DNA of 64,000 bases from NCBI RefSeq assembly GCF_000747525.1, contig NZ_CP009278.1, forward strand, positions 806,001 through 870,000, read 5' to 3'. A program made the translations under genes and the position numbers. A model generated the notes under the pieces. It did not search any database. It saw only the letters and a program-made list of their open reading frames with translations, and was not told the origin of the DNA. The stretch comes from Sphingobacterium sp. ML3W (GTDB lineage Bacteria; Bacteroidota; Bacteroidia; Sphingobacteriales; Sphingobacteriaceae). How positions within the stretch are numbered: position 1 is the first letter of the stretch; each line of letters opens with the position of its first letter. Shown one piece after another: positions 44,587 to 54,085 of this stretch.

Positions 44587-46983
44587 TTACTCATTGCGCA
44601 GACTATCTACAGGATTGGCTTTTGCAGCACGTATCGTTTGGTAGCTGATGGATATGCATATGATGATGAAAATTATCACTATTGCAATCAGAAAATGCCA
44701 CCAACCCAGTTCAATGCGGTAAGCAAAATTGTCCAACCATTTGTTAAGTATCAAATAAGTTAGGGGGATAGAGATCATACTACCAAATATAAATAATCGT
44801 AAGAAAGGTTTGTTCAATTGCATGAAAATGCTTTGAACAGAAGCCCCCAATACTTTCCTTACACTCATTTCCTTCTTACGAACAGTCACTTGAAAAGCAG
44901 ACATACTAAAGAGGCCTAGGGCAGCGATGATAACAGCCAAGAATGTAAAACCATTGAAAGCAGTTTGCATTTCTTGTTGTTTTTTATGTAACAAAGCATA
45001 TTGTTGATCCATGAAAGCATATTCCAGCGGTAATGACTTTGTGGAGGGGTTTTGTTGCCATTCCTTTTTTACAGTTTCGATAGCTTGATCCGCTTTCCCC
45101 TTTGCAGCCTTAACCATTAATACTGCTTGTGGCCGCATCGTGCCACATTCACTCTTATACGAGTAGATGGTAGGCTTCACACTATTCTCAAAACCATAAG
45201 CTTTACTATCCTTTACGACGGCGATGATTTCGAAATTCACATCACAGCCCGCTAGTTTAGCCCCGATAGGCGAACCTAGATTTAGAGCTGTAACCGCAGC
45301 TTCGTTAACAACAGCATAATGTGCAGTAGAATCTTGGAGTAACTGTTTTATCGAAGTCGGTATATTTCCTTTTAATATGTTCATATTCAAGGTGCTGAAA
45401 TAACCTTTGTCAATACCGATATGCTCAAGATCGATCTCCTTGTGATTATGGGTGAATTGCTTTTTTGGTGGGAGATCCCCTTCTCCAGGTATATTTGTCG
45501 CCGAAGCAACCGACAAGATGTTAGGATCCTGTTCTAATCGTTCTTTGAGATTTTGGTAAGTACCATTTAATGCACCATCATAGTACATACCCAAACCCTT
45601 ATAAGTGATTACTTGAGCAGGTTCGAATCCTTTATCTGTAGTTTGTATATAGTTGATCTGCTCATGAATTACGAGCATTCCGCTGATAAACAGTAAGGCA
45701 ATACCGATCTGAAAGACCAACAAACCGTTACGAAGTGTGTTTTTCCTTTGCGATTGATTTAGTCCTCCCTTTAATGCATGCACCGATTTGAAACCGGATA
45801 GTATGAGAGCAGGGTATATACCGGATAAACAGGTTGTCCCGACAATACCGATGATAAGATAAAGTACAGTATCTTGATTTAAAATATATTGTTTTAGGTC
45901 ATCATTGAACCATTTCTGCAAGATATTTCCTGTTATACTGAGCATAAAAAAACTAAGTACAGCAGCAATTAATGTCAAAATGAATACTTCCATCAGCAAT
46001 TGACGTATAATCGACCAACGTGAGCTTCCCAATATCTTTTTTAAAGCCAATTCTTTGAACCGTTTGTCAGCTTGCGCCATGATCATATTTGCAAAATTTG
46101 CTGATGCCAATACAAGAATCGTAATCGATACAATACCGATTATCCAGAGCATGAGATAGGGCGTATTGCTTCCGGTTTTTGGTCTTAAATGTAAACTGGA
46201 TAAGGGATCTAGATAGATTTCTCCCTTTCCTAAGCTCGATGAAAACCCTTGCTGTAAAACCTTATCATGATAGAGTTGGGTTATTTTTTTCCCTAAGGCA
46301 GTGATATCTGTTCCTCGTTTTACTTGAATATAAGTTTGGTAAGAAAATGGATTGTCGCCTGCAAACAGATCTTCGGGTTCTTTGATGAAGAGCAAATCAT
46401 TATTGATCAAAGAAAGGCCTTTATCCTTACTGATTCCATAGATACGTTCTTGTTGATCTAATAATAAACTCAGGACCGAAATAGATTTTGGGGTATCAAA
46501 ATTTAAATCCCCGTTTTTGAATATTTTTTTAGCTACAGCCTCCTTCACTAACGTCGCTTCATTTTGAATATTACTCTTGTAGAGGCTACCTGTTGTGTTT
46601 TCTACTTGAAAAATATGTGCAGCAGCAGAATCTATTACTGCAGCATTTTTAATCAATACCGTGTTTTCTCCAAATAGCGGATAGGAACCAAAACTATAGA
46701 TGGTTTTTCGACCTGCAGTTTCAATCTCTGGCAGACTCGCTTTCAATAATGGGGCGAGCATGGCATTTGTTTCATCAGAAAATGCACCATTGGAAGTCAA
46801 TCCAACCAAATAGATGCGGTCATAATTCGGATTCCATTTATCATAGCTCGTTTCCCTATTGATATATTGGTAGGCTAGGATAAAGCCACTAAAACCCAAC
46901 ATCACCCCGAATATGTTTAACAATGAAAAAGCTTTGTTTTTCAATAGACTTCGCCAAGAAATTTTGATTTCCTTCAAGATCAT
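44587..46983 (-). CDS. MacB/FtsX-like ABC permease, two-half form
   Basis: 798 residues from the ATG at 46983; the earlier in-frame start at 47028 lies where transcription is expected to begin and is disfavoured. The N-terminal helix LKNKAFSLLNIFGVMLGFSGF is followed by a periplasmic MacB_PCD-type domain, then three helices (LWIIGIVSITILVLASANFANM and after); the second half repeats the layout. In total eight helices and two periplasmic domains. The C-terminus ends RAAKANPVDSLRNE, a motif shared with the other permeases here. The first gene of a unit with the ATPase, under the module at 47043-47148. Confidence 0.92.
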   Translation of the reverse strand: MILKEIKISWRSLLKNKAFSLLNIFGVMLGFSGFILAYQYINRETSYDKWNPNYDRIYLVGLTSNGAFSDETNAMLAPLLKASLPEIETAGRKTIYSFGSYPLFGENTVLIKNAAVIDSAAAHIFQVENTTGSLYKSNIQNEATLVKEAVAKKIFKNGDLNFDTPKSISVLSLLLDQQERIYGISKDKGLSLINNDLLFIKEPEDLFAGDNPFSYQTYIQVKRGTDITALGKKITQLYHDKVLQQGFSSSLGKGEIYLDPLSSLHLRPKTGSNTPYLMLWIIGIVSITILVLASANFANMIMAQADKRFKELALKKILGSSRWSIIRQLLMEVFILTLIAAVLSFFMLSITGNILQKWFNDDLKQYILNQDTVLYLIIGIVGTTCLSGIYPALILSGFKSVHALKGGLNQSQRKNTLRNGLLVFQIGIALLFISGMLVIHEQINYIQTTDKGFEPAQVITYKGLGMYYDGALNGTYQNLKERLEQDPNILSVASATNIPGEGDLPPKKQFTHNHKEIDLEHIGIDKGYFSTLNMNILKGNIPTSIKQLLQDSTAHYAVVNEAAVTALNLGSPIGAKLAGCDVNFEIIAVVKDSKAYGFENSVKPTIYSYKSECGTMRPQAVLMVKAAKGKADQAIETVKKEWQQNPSTKSLPLEYAFMDQQYALLHKKQQEMQTAFNGFTFLAVIIAALGLFSMSAFQVTVRKKEMSVRKVLGASVQSIFMQLNKPFLRLFIFGSMISIPLTYLILNKWLDNFAYRIELGWWHFLIAIVIIFIIICISISYQTIRAAKANPVDSLRNE

Positions 46984-47042
46984 AAGTTGCCTATTTAGTC
47001 CGTTGTTATAAAATGAAATGATATCCAACTTTGCTGAAAGGA

Positions 47043-47058
47043 TACAATTGCTTTGCCA
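47043..47058 (-). promoter_or_regulatory. sigma-54-like promoter element, module A
   Basis: On the minus strand TGGCAAAGCAATTGTA, fitting the -24/-12 pattern TGG-N8-TTG of sigma-54 promoters. It lies 60 nt before the permease start, with the dyad pair 53 nt further upstream. Confidence 0.72.
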
Positions 47059-47111
47059 TTTTATTTATATTTTGATAATCAGTGTCTTGTAGTTTAAATC
47101 ACGATGGTCAC

Positions 47112-47148
47112 TGTTCATTATCGTACAGTTAACGTTCAGTTTTGGACA
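47112..47148 (-). promoter_or_regulatory. double 16-bp dyad (activator site), module A
   Basis: Two sites TGTTC-N6-GTACA and CGTTC-N6-GGACA separated by 5 bases; each half resembles TGTTC/GAACA. Centre about 98 nt upstream of the expected start of transcription, the usual place for an NtrC-type enhancer. Confidence 0.72.
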
Positions 47149-47215
47149 AGAAAAATCTATTTATCCATATTGCACCTTTACAATTGTTAATAGCAGATTA
47201 TTTAAACAGATGATG

Positions 47216-49624
47216 TTAATCATCCTTCAGACTATCTACAGGATTCGCTCGTGCTGCTTGTATTGCTTGTACCGCGACAGTGGATAGCGCAATCGTCATA
47301 ATAGCCATACCTGCTAAGGTAATCATCCACCAACTTATATCGATATGGTATGCAAAGTCATCCAACCAACCATTCATCATCCACCAACTCAAGGGTGAAG
47401 CCAAAAGAAAGGAGATAAACAGTAATGTCATAAAATCCTTGGACAGCAGTAGGACGATCCCCGATACGGATGAACCCAGTGTCTTACGTATGCCAATTTC
47501 CTTGACACGTCGGTTTATCATTAACAAAGACAAGGCAAATAGTCCTAAGCAAGCGATTAAGATAGCAGTGCTCGCCCCCCCAATGATAATACGCGAAAAA
47601 CGCTGCTCAGCTTTATACATATTGTTGGTATTTTCGTCTAAGTAGGATGGAGCTACATTGGCTTTTGGATTGATTTTTTTCCAAGTATTTTCTATTGCTT
47701 GGATAGTCTCGGACGGATTGTTACTTTCTACTCGTACAAATAAATATTCAACGGAAGATTGATTTGGATTAATCGATAGCGTGAGTGGTTGTACTTCGCT
47801 GTGCAGTGTCTGAAAATTAAAATCGTCAATAATACCAATCACTTGAGGATTACCATCTAGGTCCAACGTCTTGCCGATAATGGTTTCAGGGTTGCCAAGC
47901 TGCTCAGCCATCCGTCTATTGATTAAGATGGCAGCCGTATCGCTCGAAAATGTACGGTCAAAATCTCGCCCCTTTAAGACTTTAATCCCCAGAGTCTTGG
48001 CATAATCATAATCGATACGCATAAAGTTCGAATAGATTTGTTTGCCTTCGTATTCGAATCCAAATCGACTATTAGCGGTACTTCCATCTCTCCCTAAACC
48101 TAAATTGATGTCAGAAGCGGTGATGCCTTTTACCCAAGGTAGAGACGCTAGTTCGATTCTCATCTGTTGTAAAGCACGTTCTTGACCGATGCCACTACCT
48201 ATTGGAATACTGATGACATCAGTTTTATCAAATCCTAGTGAGCGGTTGGTGATATAATGCAATTGTGAAGCGATAACAATTGTAGCCACAATAAGCACCA
48301 TGGCTATGGTAAATTGTATAACAGTAAGGCTGTTTCGTAATCGACCTGTTCTAATATTGGCCGTACCTTTTAAATTGGCAATGACATTTGTACGGGCTAT
48401 GCGCCAAGCGGGATATCCTCCAGCAAAGAGCGTTAATATGATAAACGATAGTGTGAATATAAGGAGGTTTTGTGGAACAAACAGCTGTCCTATATTCAGT
48501 CTGTAATTCATATTGGCGTTATATTCTGGGAGAAGTATAAAAGCTATCCCTAGCCCCAGAAATAGGGCGATGAAACAAAGTAAGAGCGCTTCTATCCATA
48601 GTTGTGTGGTCAAACTACTGATAGTTCCACCAAGAGTCTTTCTCGTACCTATCTCTCGGTTGCGGACCAAGGAACTGGCCAGCGAGAGGTTGATGAAGTT
48701 GGAGCAGGCAACAAACAAGATGAGTCCTGAAATGAGCAGCAGGATCCACGGGAATGTCGGAGAAGCTGCATCTCCCAAACCTTTATTGTTCAAATGATAA
48801 TCGGCTATAGGGAGGATATGTAGTGACAGGTAATCACCGGCTTTATTGGCAAGTGCCCCATCGCGTTTCAAAATACGCTCACTATCTTTATAATATTGTT
48901 TGATAAAAGAACGGGTAGCCTGTGTAAAGGCAATATCATTGATGGGATCAGATTTCATTTTTACAAAAAGATTGTGATCCTGATGGCCCCATTCTTCTTT
49001 ATATTGTTTGTAGTTGGGTTTTTGTTCGAAGCGTAAAAGGGTATTGAAGTTGAGACTAGAATTGGACGGCAGTTTCTCGAGTACAGCACTGATTGTTTTT
49101 GTTTGCCACTGTCCTCCAGCTAATACTTCTACTTGCTTTCCGATAACATCGTTGCTACTAAACAGATTTTTAGCGATGTCTTCATCGATGACGATATTGT
49201 CAAGATCTTCCAAAGCATGGTTATCCCCCTGTACAGTAGGCAAGCTAAATATGGGAAGAAAGTCAGCATCTACGTATTTGTTATTCGACTGCAGCTGTTT
49301 TTCTCCATGACGCAAATGGATACCATCATTATAATAGCGACTGATGTATGCTATTTCCGGTATCTGTGTCTTCAATAGCGGAGCGAGAGGTGTAGGGGCA
49401 GTTGCACTGTTTTGTAGCCCATTTTGTGGCTGCGTCTGAAAATAAAGCAGGCCTATTTTTGAATAATCTTTTAGTTGCTTATTATAAGATAACTCAAACG
49501 TTGCTGTCAGATAGAGTAAGGTAGCCGTAGCAATGGCGACAGCAAGTCCAATAATATGGATAAAGCTCAATGTCTTGTGCTTAAACATATTTCGATAGGC
49601 TACTTTGAAGTAATGTCTGATCAT
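47216..49624 (-). CDS. MacB/FtsX-like ABC permease, two-half form
   Basis: 802 residues from the ATG at 49624; the upstream frame entrance at 49684 lacks family likeness. N-terminal helix KHKTLSFIHIIGLAVAIATATLLYL, a long periplasmic domain, three helices at about 295-420 (LLISGLILFVACSNFINLSLA), then the second half starting near LRNSLTVIQFTIAMVLIV. C-terminus AARANPVDSLKDD. No sigma-54 module precedes it: the 219-nt gap to the DUF4097 gene holds only an imperfect hairpin (49728-49760). It may be read from the DUF4097 promoter (module B). Confidence 0.92.
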   Translation of the reverse strand: MIRHYFKVAYRNMFKHKTLSFIHIIGLAVAIATATLLYLTATFELSYNKQLKDYSKIGLLYFQTQPQNGLQNSATAPTPLAPLLKTQIPEIAYISRYYNDGIHLRHGEKQLQSNNKYVDADFLPIFSLPTVQGDNHALEDLDNIVIDEDIAKNLFSSNDVIGKQVEVLAGGQWQTKTISAVLEKLPSNSSLNFNTLLRFEQKPNYKQYKEEWGHQDHNLFVKMKSDPINDIAFTQATRSFIKQYYKDSERILKRDGALANKAGDYLSLHILPIADYHLNNKGLGDAASPTFPWILLLISGLILFVACSNFINLSLASSLVRNREIGTRKTLGGTISSLTTQLWIEALLLCFIALFLGLGIAFILLPEYNANMNYRLNIGQLFVPQNLLIFTLSFIILTLFAGGYPAWRIARTNVIANLKGTANIRTGRLRNSLTVIQFTIAMVLIVATIVIASQLHYITNRSLGFDKTDVISIPIGSGIGQERALQQMRIELASLPWVKGITASDINLGLGRDGSTANSRFGFEYEGKQIYSNFMRIDYDYAKTLGIKVLKGRDFDRTFSSDTAAILINRRMAEQLGNPETIIGKTLDLDGNPQVIGIIDDFNFQTLHSEVQPLTLSINPNQSSVEYLFVRVESNNPSETIQAIENTWKKINPKANVAPSYLDENTNNMYKAEQRFSRIIIGGASTAILIACLGLFALSLLMINRRVKEIGIRKTLGSSVSGIVLLLSKDFMTLLFISFLLASPLSWWMMNGWLDDFAYHIDISWWMITLAGMAIMTIALSTVAVQAIQAARANPVDSLKDD

Positions 49625-49843
49625 TATTATTTTATTATCCAGAATCGACCAATTCGTATTAGACACTTCAGACTTCTGAAACACCTTCTAAAAGGGAGGT
49701 CTGTCGTTGAAAATTTGTCCCGTTTTTACTCGCTTACTTCTTCCAGAAAAGCAAGCGAGTAGCCCTAAAAGCTTGCTGTTGAATCAGATCCAACAACGTA
49801 TTATCTATTGGTTTTATATCGTAAGTTCTTAATATGGGACCAG

Positions 49844-50752
49844 TTAATGAAAATCTAGCGATACAGAACCTGCAGAAGTGCGTGCATCTATTTTTTTGCC
49901 GCCACCATTTATTGTTCCTTGAGCCAAAGTTTTTTTAGATGTACCCGAAAAATTACTAGCGGAAGGAAGGCTGACGCGTGATCCTTTGAGGTTTATGTTA
50001 TATTTTCCTTTTGGTACCTTAACCCGCACGCTACCACCCGATGTAGCCAATACCATATCATCCGATAGCGTATCCATATCCATATTGATACTTCCACCAC
50101 TTGTGTGCGCATCAATCGATCCTTTTAGATTCTTCCCATTAATCGATCCACCGCTAGTAGCGACCCGGATATTACCAGAACAATTATCCAGCGTTATGGA
50201 ACCTCCTGAGGTGTTGAGTTGGAGATCACCCTGGCTGTTGCTTGCATTGATACTTCCGCCCGAAGTCTTACCTGTAATGTTTCCTGATAACGATCTAATT
50301 TGTAAGCTGCCACCCGAGGTTTGGAACATTTGATTGCCATTCAATGCACTTAACTGTATACTACCTCCAGCGGTTTTCAGATTGCTATTGACCGATTCGG
50401 GGACGGTGACATAGAAAGCTACTGAGATCGGATTGTTACCACTTTTTCCACTTTTACGTTTAGCAGATGCTGTCAATTTTCCAGCCTCTAATTGAATGGT
50501 TACGTCAAAGTGCTCATTCAATATTTTTTCTAGATCAGCCGAGGAACCGAGGATGTTGCCATTGCGAGATATCCAGATTTCCACCGAAGCAGATTCTTTA
50601 TCTGATCCATTTACTTTGATGGCCCCTCCTGATGTGCTGACTTCGAGATCTTTGATTTTGTTGTTCTGAAAAGTTTCTTTACGTATCATTTTTTGACCGA
50701 AAGAAACTTGTACCAACAGTAATAATACTGTTGTCTGAATAAACCTTTTCAT
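49844..50752 (-). CDS. DUF4097-type beta-repeat protein, secreted
   Basis: 302 residues. Signal peptide MKRFIQTTVLLLLVQVSFG (then Q). The mature part is built of 18-residue units starting TSGGS, for example at about residues 146-250: TSGGSLQIRSLSGNITGK, TSGGSINASNSQGDLQLN, TSGGSITLDNCSGNIRVA, TSGGSINGKNLKGSIDAH. Each unit should be one rung of a right-handed beta solenoid. This is the DUF4097 fold, a putative adhesin. No membrane helix beyond the signal. Its promoter is the same type of module (B) as the permeases, which is the main clue to its role. Confidence 0.88.
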   Translation of the reverse strand: MKRFIQTTVLLLLVQVSFGQKMIRKETFQNNKIKDLEVSTSGGAIKVNGSDKESASVEIWISRNGNILGSSADLEKILNEHFDVTIQLEAGKLTASAKRKSGKSGNNPISVAFYVTVPESVNSNLKTAGGSIQLSALNGNQMFQTSGGSLQIRSLSGNITGKTSGGSINASNSQGDLQLNTSGGSITLDNCSGNIRVATSGGSINGKNLKGSIDAHTSGGSINMDMDTLSDDMVLATSGGSVRVKVPKGKYNINLKGSRVSLPSASNFSGTSKKTLAQGTINGGGKKIDARTSAGSVSLDFH

Positions 50753-50832
50753 ATAAGTGTTTTATTAAAAATATACTTGACTATTTAGTCCCTTGTTAAA
50801 AAATTATAAGGACAATACATGGAATGAAAATA

Positions 50833-50848
50833 TACAATTGCTTTGCCA
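50833..50848 (-). promoter_or_regulatory. sigma-54-like promoter element, module B
   Basis: TGGCAAAGCAATTGTA on the minus strand, identical to that of module A. 80 nt before the DUF4097 gene. Confidence 0.72.
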
Positions 50849-50902
50849 CTCTGATTATTAATTGATAGTCAGTGTCTTACTATTTTTATTTTAAGCAGTA
50901 AC

Positions 50903-50939
50903 TGTTCGTTATTGAACAGTTAACGTTCAGTTCTGGACA
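50903..50939 (-). promoter_or_regulatory. double 16-bp dyad, module B
   Basis: TGTTC-N6-GAACA and CGTTC-N6-GGACA, 5 bases apart, 54 nt upstream of the -24 element. The leaders of modules A and B also share CTATTTAGTCC, so they look like copies of one promoter. Confidence 0.72.
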
Positions 50940-51003
50940 AAGCGCACTTGGTATCAAATTGCGCCGAGACAGCTCAGTAGAAAATTGGTGATCGTAGCTC
51001 ATC

Positions 51004-53448
51004 CTATTCATTTTTCAGACTATCCACAGGATTAGTACGAATCACCTTTAGTGTTTGGAAACTGATTGTTCCCAAGGCAATGAAAGTCGCACAGCATCCA
51101 GCTAGCATAAAATATCCCCAGCCAATCGCAATTCGGTAATTAAAATCAGCAAGCCATTGGTTCATTGCCCACCAAGCAATTGGTATGGCGATGACAATTG
51201 CGGCAAACACCAATTTCATAAAATCTTCAGATAATAATGTTAATATACGGATGTTACTTGCACCAAGAACTTTTCTGATTCCTATTTCCTTAGTCCGTTG
51301 TTGCGTGATATAAGTAACCAGTCCAAATAAACCAAGGGAAGCAATACAGATAGCGATTATTGCAAAGCAGGTGAATATATTTTTTGTTCGTTCCACATCC
51401 CGATATAGCGACTCAAATCCCTCATCCAAAAAACTGTAATTTATTTTTTGATTAGGACTAAATTGGTTCCATACTTTTGTGATAGCCATCAGCGTTTCAT
51501 CCATATGTTGCGGTTTTACTTTAATGGTCATCAGAGTGGGGCTATCGCGCAATACTAAACCAATGGGGGCCATTCCTTCTCCTTTTAGAGATTCGAAAAT
51601 GAAATCATTTACTACGCCCACGATGGTCCAAGTTTCCCCATTGGTGATTTTTGTACCTATTGGATTCTTGATACCCAGTTCTTCAATCATTTTTTTGTTG
51701 ACGATTATACCCGAACTATCTGATGCCATTTGTGGGTTGAAATTGCGACCTTCCACCAGCTGGATGCCAAAAGTGGCCAGATAATCAGCATCTATTCTCC
51801 AGAACTGTCCCTGAGTTGCTAGATCCAGCTCTCGCTTTCCCTCTAGCCAAAAAGGGTTACCATTTCTTTTTACCCCGTCGATGGGTACCGGAAGGTATTC
51901 GCCAATGGAAACGTTGTTTACCGAAGGGATATTCCTGAGTTCATTTTTAAGGGGCGTGAGTTGGTCGGTTATTGTATTTAATCCTCGTAGTACGATCAAC
52001 TGATCTTTGTTGAAGCCCAAATCCTTCTGTAAGATATATTGAATCTGCTGATTACTGATTAATGCACCGATGATCAGAACGATGGAAGTTGTAAATTGAA
52101 AAATGACCAGGCCATTGCGCAACAAAGAATTGCGAGGATTGCTCACCGATTTACTTTTTATAGCAGATATAGGCTTAAAACTAGAGAGATAAAGCGCAGG
52201 GTAAATACCTGCAATTAAACCAATGACAACAGTCGAAAGAATCAAGCAGGGGACAAAATACCACGTTAGCCAAGGGATCTCAATGGTTTTGTTCGCGAGG
52301 TTATTAAACAAAGGGAGCAATAGGTAAGCCAAGAGTAAAGCAAGAAGCAAGGATAAGAAGCTATAGGTCATTGCTTCAGATATAAACTGCTTGATTAAGC
52401 TTTTTCGATCAGATCCAATTGTTTTACGAATGCCGATTTCCTTTGCTCGAGTTGCGGCATTAGCTGTTGATAAGTTGACGAAATTAATACAAGCAATCAT
52501 CAGGATAAAAAATGCTACTGCAGCAAATGTCCATACCATGCGAATATCGCCACGATTCAAAGTAGAAACCTGATCGTCCTCGATATCCGATGAATGCAAA
52601 TGGATGTCCAGAGCAGGCTGCAGGTTGATTCTGATTTGATGGACGATGGGACCAATTTTTCGTCCCGCTTTAATGAGTTCTGGAATATAGTGCCCTGTGA
52701 TGTAATTTTTGAAAATTTCTTCTTCCGCAAGTTTAACATTTGCCTGAGGTTTCAATTTAACGTAGATGGTGTAATTATTGCTAGTCCACTTGATCTGTTC
52801 ACCTGGATAAAATGGTTCTCCAGCCAAAGACATAAAGTAGCCATAACCAGACAAGGTAGAGCTACTAGGTATATCATCGATAACACCTGTTATGGTATAA
52901 GCATTGGATTTATTGTTATTTAAATAAATCTGTTGACCAATAGGATTTCCTTTGAAATATTTAGCAGCTTTACTTTTTGTTAAGACTAAAGAGTTTGGCT
53001 TATCCAATGCATGTTGCAGTTGCCCATATTGCATTGGAGAGGGGAACATGTCCAATATAGACTGATCGATATAGACAAATCCATCATCGTAATAAATGTC
53101 CGCAGCTTGGTTTATCGATAATTGATTACTCCCCGCACCAAATAGCGGATTGGAAAGTATTCGACCCGATGTTTCGATAGCAGGAATTTCCGCCTTTAAT
53201 GTTGCTGCCCCAGGAGCAGAAAGCGATACCCAACGATTGATTTTATTACCTTCCGGCGCTTGGACAATAAGACGGTAAACCTGATCCATTTCTGGATAGA
53301 ACTTATTGTAACTGGTTTCATGTTTAATATAAAGAACGATCAGGATACAGATCGTAATACTAAAGGCAAATCCACCAATTTTGATGCTGGAATATAATTT
53401 ATTCTTTGTGATATTTCGCCAAGTGATTTTAAGATTATTTCCAATCAT
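51004..53448 (-). CDS. MacB/FtsX-like ABC permease, duplicate copy 1
   Basis: 814 residues. N-terminal helix NKLYSSIKIGGFAFSITICI, periplasmic domain, three helices at about 290-400 (AAVAFFILMIACINFVNLSTA), the FtsX-core motif RAKEIGIRKTIGSDRKSLI, second half from NSLLRNGLVIFQFTTSIVLI, and terminal RTNPVDSLKNE. Its nearest relative here is the permease at 54086-56527: the first 50 residues are almost the same. Module C drives it. The XRE gene lies just upstream in the same orientation. Confidence 0.93.
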   Translation of the reverse strand: MIGNNLKITWRNITKNKLYSSIKIGGFAFSITICILIVLYIKHETSYNKFYPEMDQVYRLIVQAPEGNKINRWVSLSAPGAATLKAEIPAIETSGRILSNPLFGAGSNQLSINQAADIYYDDGFVYIDQSILDMFPSPMQYGQLQHALDKPNSLVLTKSKAAKYFKGNPIGQQIYLNNNKSNAYTITGVIDDIPSSSTLSGYGYFMSLAGEPFYPGEQIKWTSNNYTIYVKLKPQANVKLAEEEIFKNYITGHYIPELIKAGRKIGPIVHQIRINLQPALDIHLHSSDIEDDQVSTLNRGDIRMVWTFAAVAFFILMIACINFVNLSTANAATRAKEIGIRKTIGSDRKSLIKQFISEAMTYSFLSLLLALLLAYLLLPLFNNLANKTIEIPWLTWYFVPCLILSTVVIGLIAGIYPALYLSSFKPISAIKSKSVSNPRNSLLRNGLVIFQFTTSIVLIIGALISNQQIQYILQKDLGFNKDQLIVLRGLNTITDQLTPLKNELRNIPSVNNVSIGEYLPVPIDGVKRNGNPFWLEGKRELDLATQGQFWRIDADYLATFGIQLVEGRNFNPQMASDSSGIIVNKKMIEELGIKNPIGTKITNGETWTIVGVVNDFIFESLKGEGMAPIGLVLRDSPTLMTIKVKPQHMDETLMAITKVWNQFSPNQKINYSFLDEGFESLYRDVERTKNIFTCFAIIAICIASLGLFGLVTYITQQRTKEIGIRKVLGASNIRILTLLSEDFMKLVFAAIVIAIPIAWWAMNQWLADFNYRIAIGWGYFMLAGCCATFIALGTISFQTLKVIRTNPVDSLKNE

Positions 53449-53510
53449 TAGGATAGCGTTTACTTAGAAAATCTCATACTACAATTGAAATGATGAGTTA
53501 TAGTTCATCA

Positions 53511-53526
53511 AACAATTGCATTGCCA
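53511..53526 (-). promoter_or_regulatory. sigma-54-like promoter element, module C
   Basis: TGGCAATGCAATTGTT on the minus strand (TGG-N8-TTG), 63 nt before the permease start. Confidence 0.72.
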
Positions 53527-53578
53527 AATATGTAGTTTGTTCTTTATTAGTGTGTTGTGGTTTATTTGGGATGGGGTT

Positions 53579-53615
53579 TGTACGATATCGAACAGTTTTC
53601 GTTCGGTATCGTACA
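53579..53615 (-). promoter_or_regulatory. double 16-bp dyad, module C
   Basis: TGTAC-N6-GAACA and CGTTC-N6-GTACA, 5 bases apart, 52 nt upstream of the -24 element. The two sites together form a 37-bp near-perfect inverted repeat, the most symmetric of the five modules. Confidence 0.75.
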
Positions 53616-53700
53616 AATTTTTATTTAAGATACTTGCGATATCATCTGATTGGATAGTGCATTACTTTATTTTAAAATTCTGCCATCCGTTCCTATTAAG

Positions 53701-53922
53701 TTAATCTAAATCTTTTAATTGTAGGTCTTCACATAATCTAAGCATCATTTCATTCGGGTCACTATCCGTAGCTAGCGCAATGAGATACATTTCATCCAAT
53801 CGCAATTTTGCGGTTTCGTTCATCGTAAGTTCATTGATACGCGCCTTACTTAATCCGGTCTTACGTGCTACCATCGATTTATTGACTGATTTCTTTGCTA
53901 AAATTTCTCCGAGTTTTGTCAT
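53701..53922 (-). CDS. small XRE-type helix-turn-helix protein
   Basis: 73 residues, little more than a Cro/C1-type helix-turn-helix: LGEILAKKSVNKSMVARKTGLSKARINEL with the recognition helix in the second part, and a short C-terminal helix. Transcribed towards the permease at 51004-53448, from which it is separated by 252 nt containing module C. A decayed copy occupies the same place upstream of the duplicate permease (56728-56841). It might regulate the unit, but nothing in the sequence shows its target. Confidence 0.82.
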   Translation of the reverse strand: MTKLGEILAKKSVNKSMVARKTGLSKARINELTMNETAKLRLDEMYLIALATDSDPNEMMLRLCEDLQLKDLD

Positions 53923-54085
53923 TATAATACCTTTTATTATCAGTTCATCTGTATAGATAAAATTACATAATGTTATTATTAAATATACAATCGTTTTTGA
54001 TATTCATATTTATTATAGCTATTTGTATAGAATAACCATTCAAAAAGATATGATTTCGGAAAAAAAATAGAAAGAAATACACAAC

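Noticed and set aside
50070..50340. Regular repeats that could suggest a CRISPR or minisatellite
   Set aside because: They are the coding repeats of the DUF4097 protein (18 residues per unit); the DNA copies have diverged and lie in frame.
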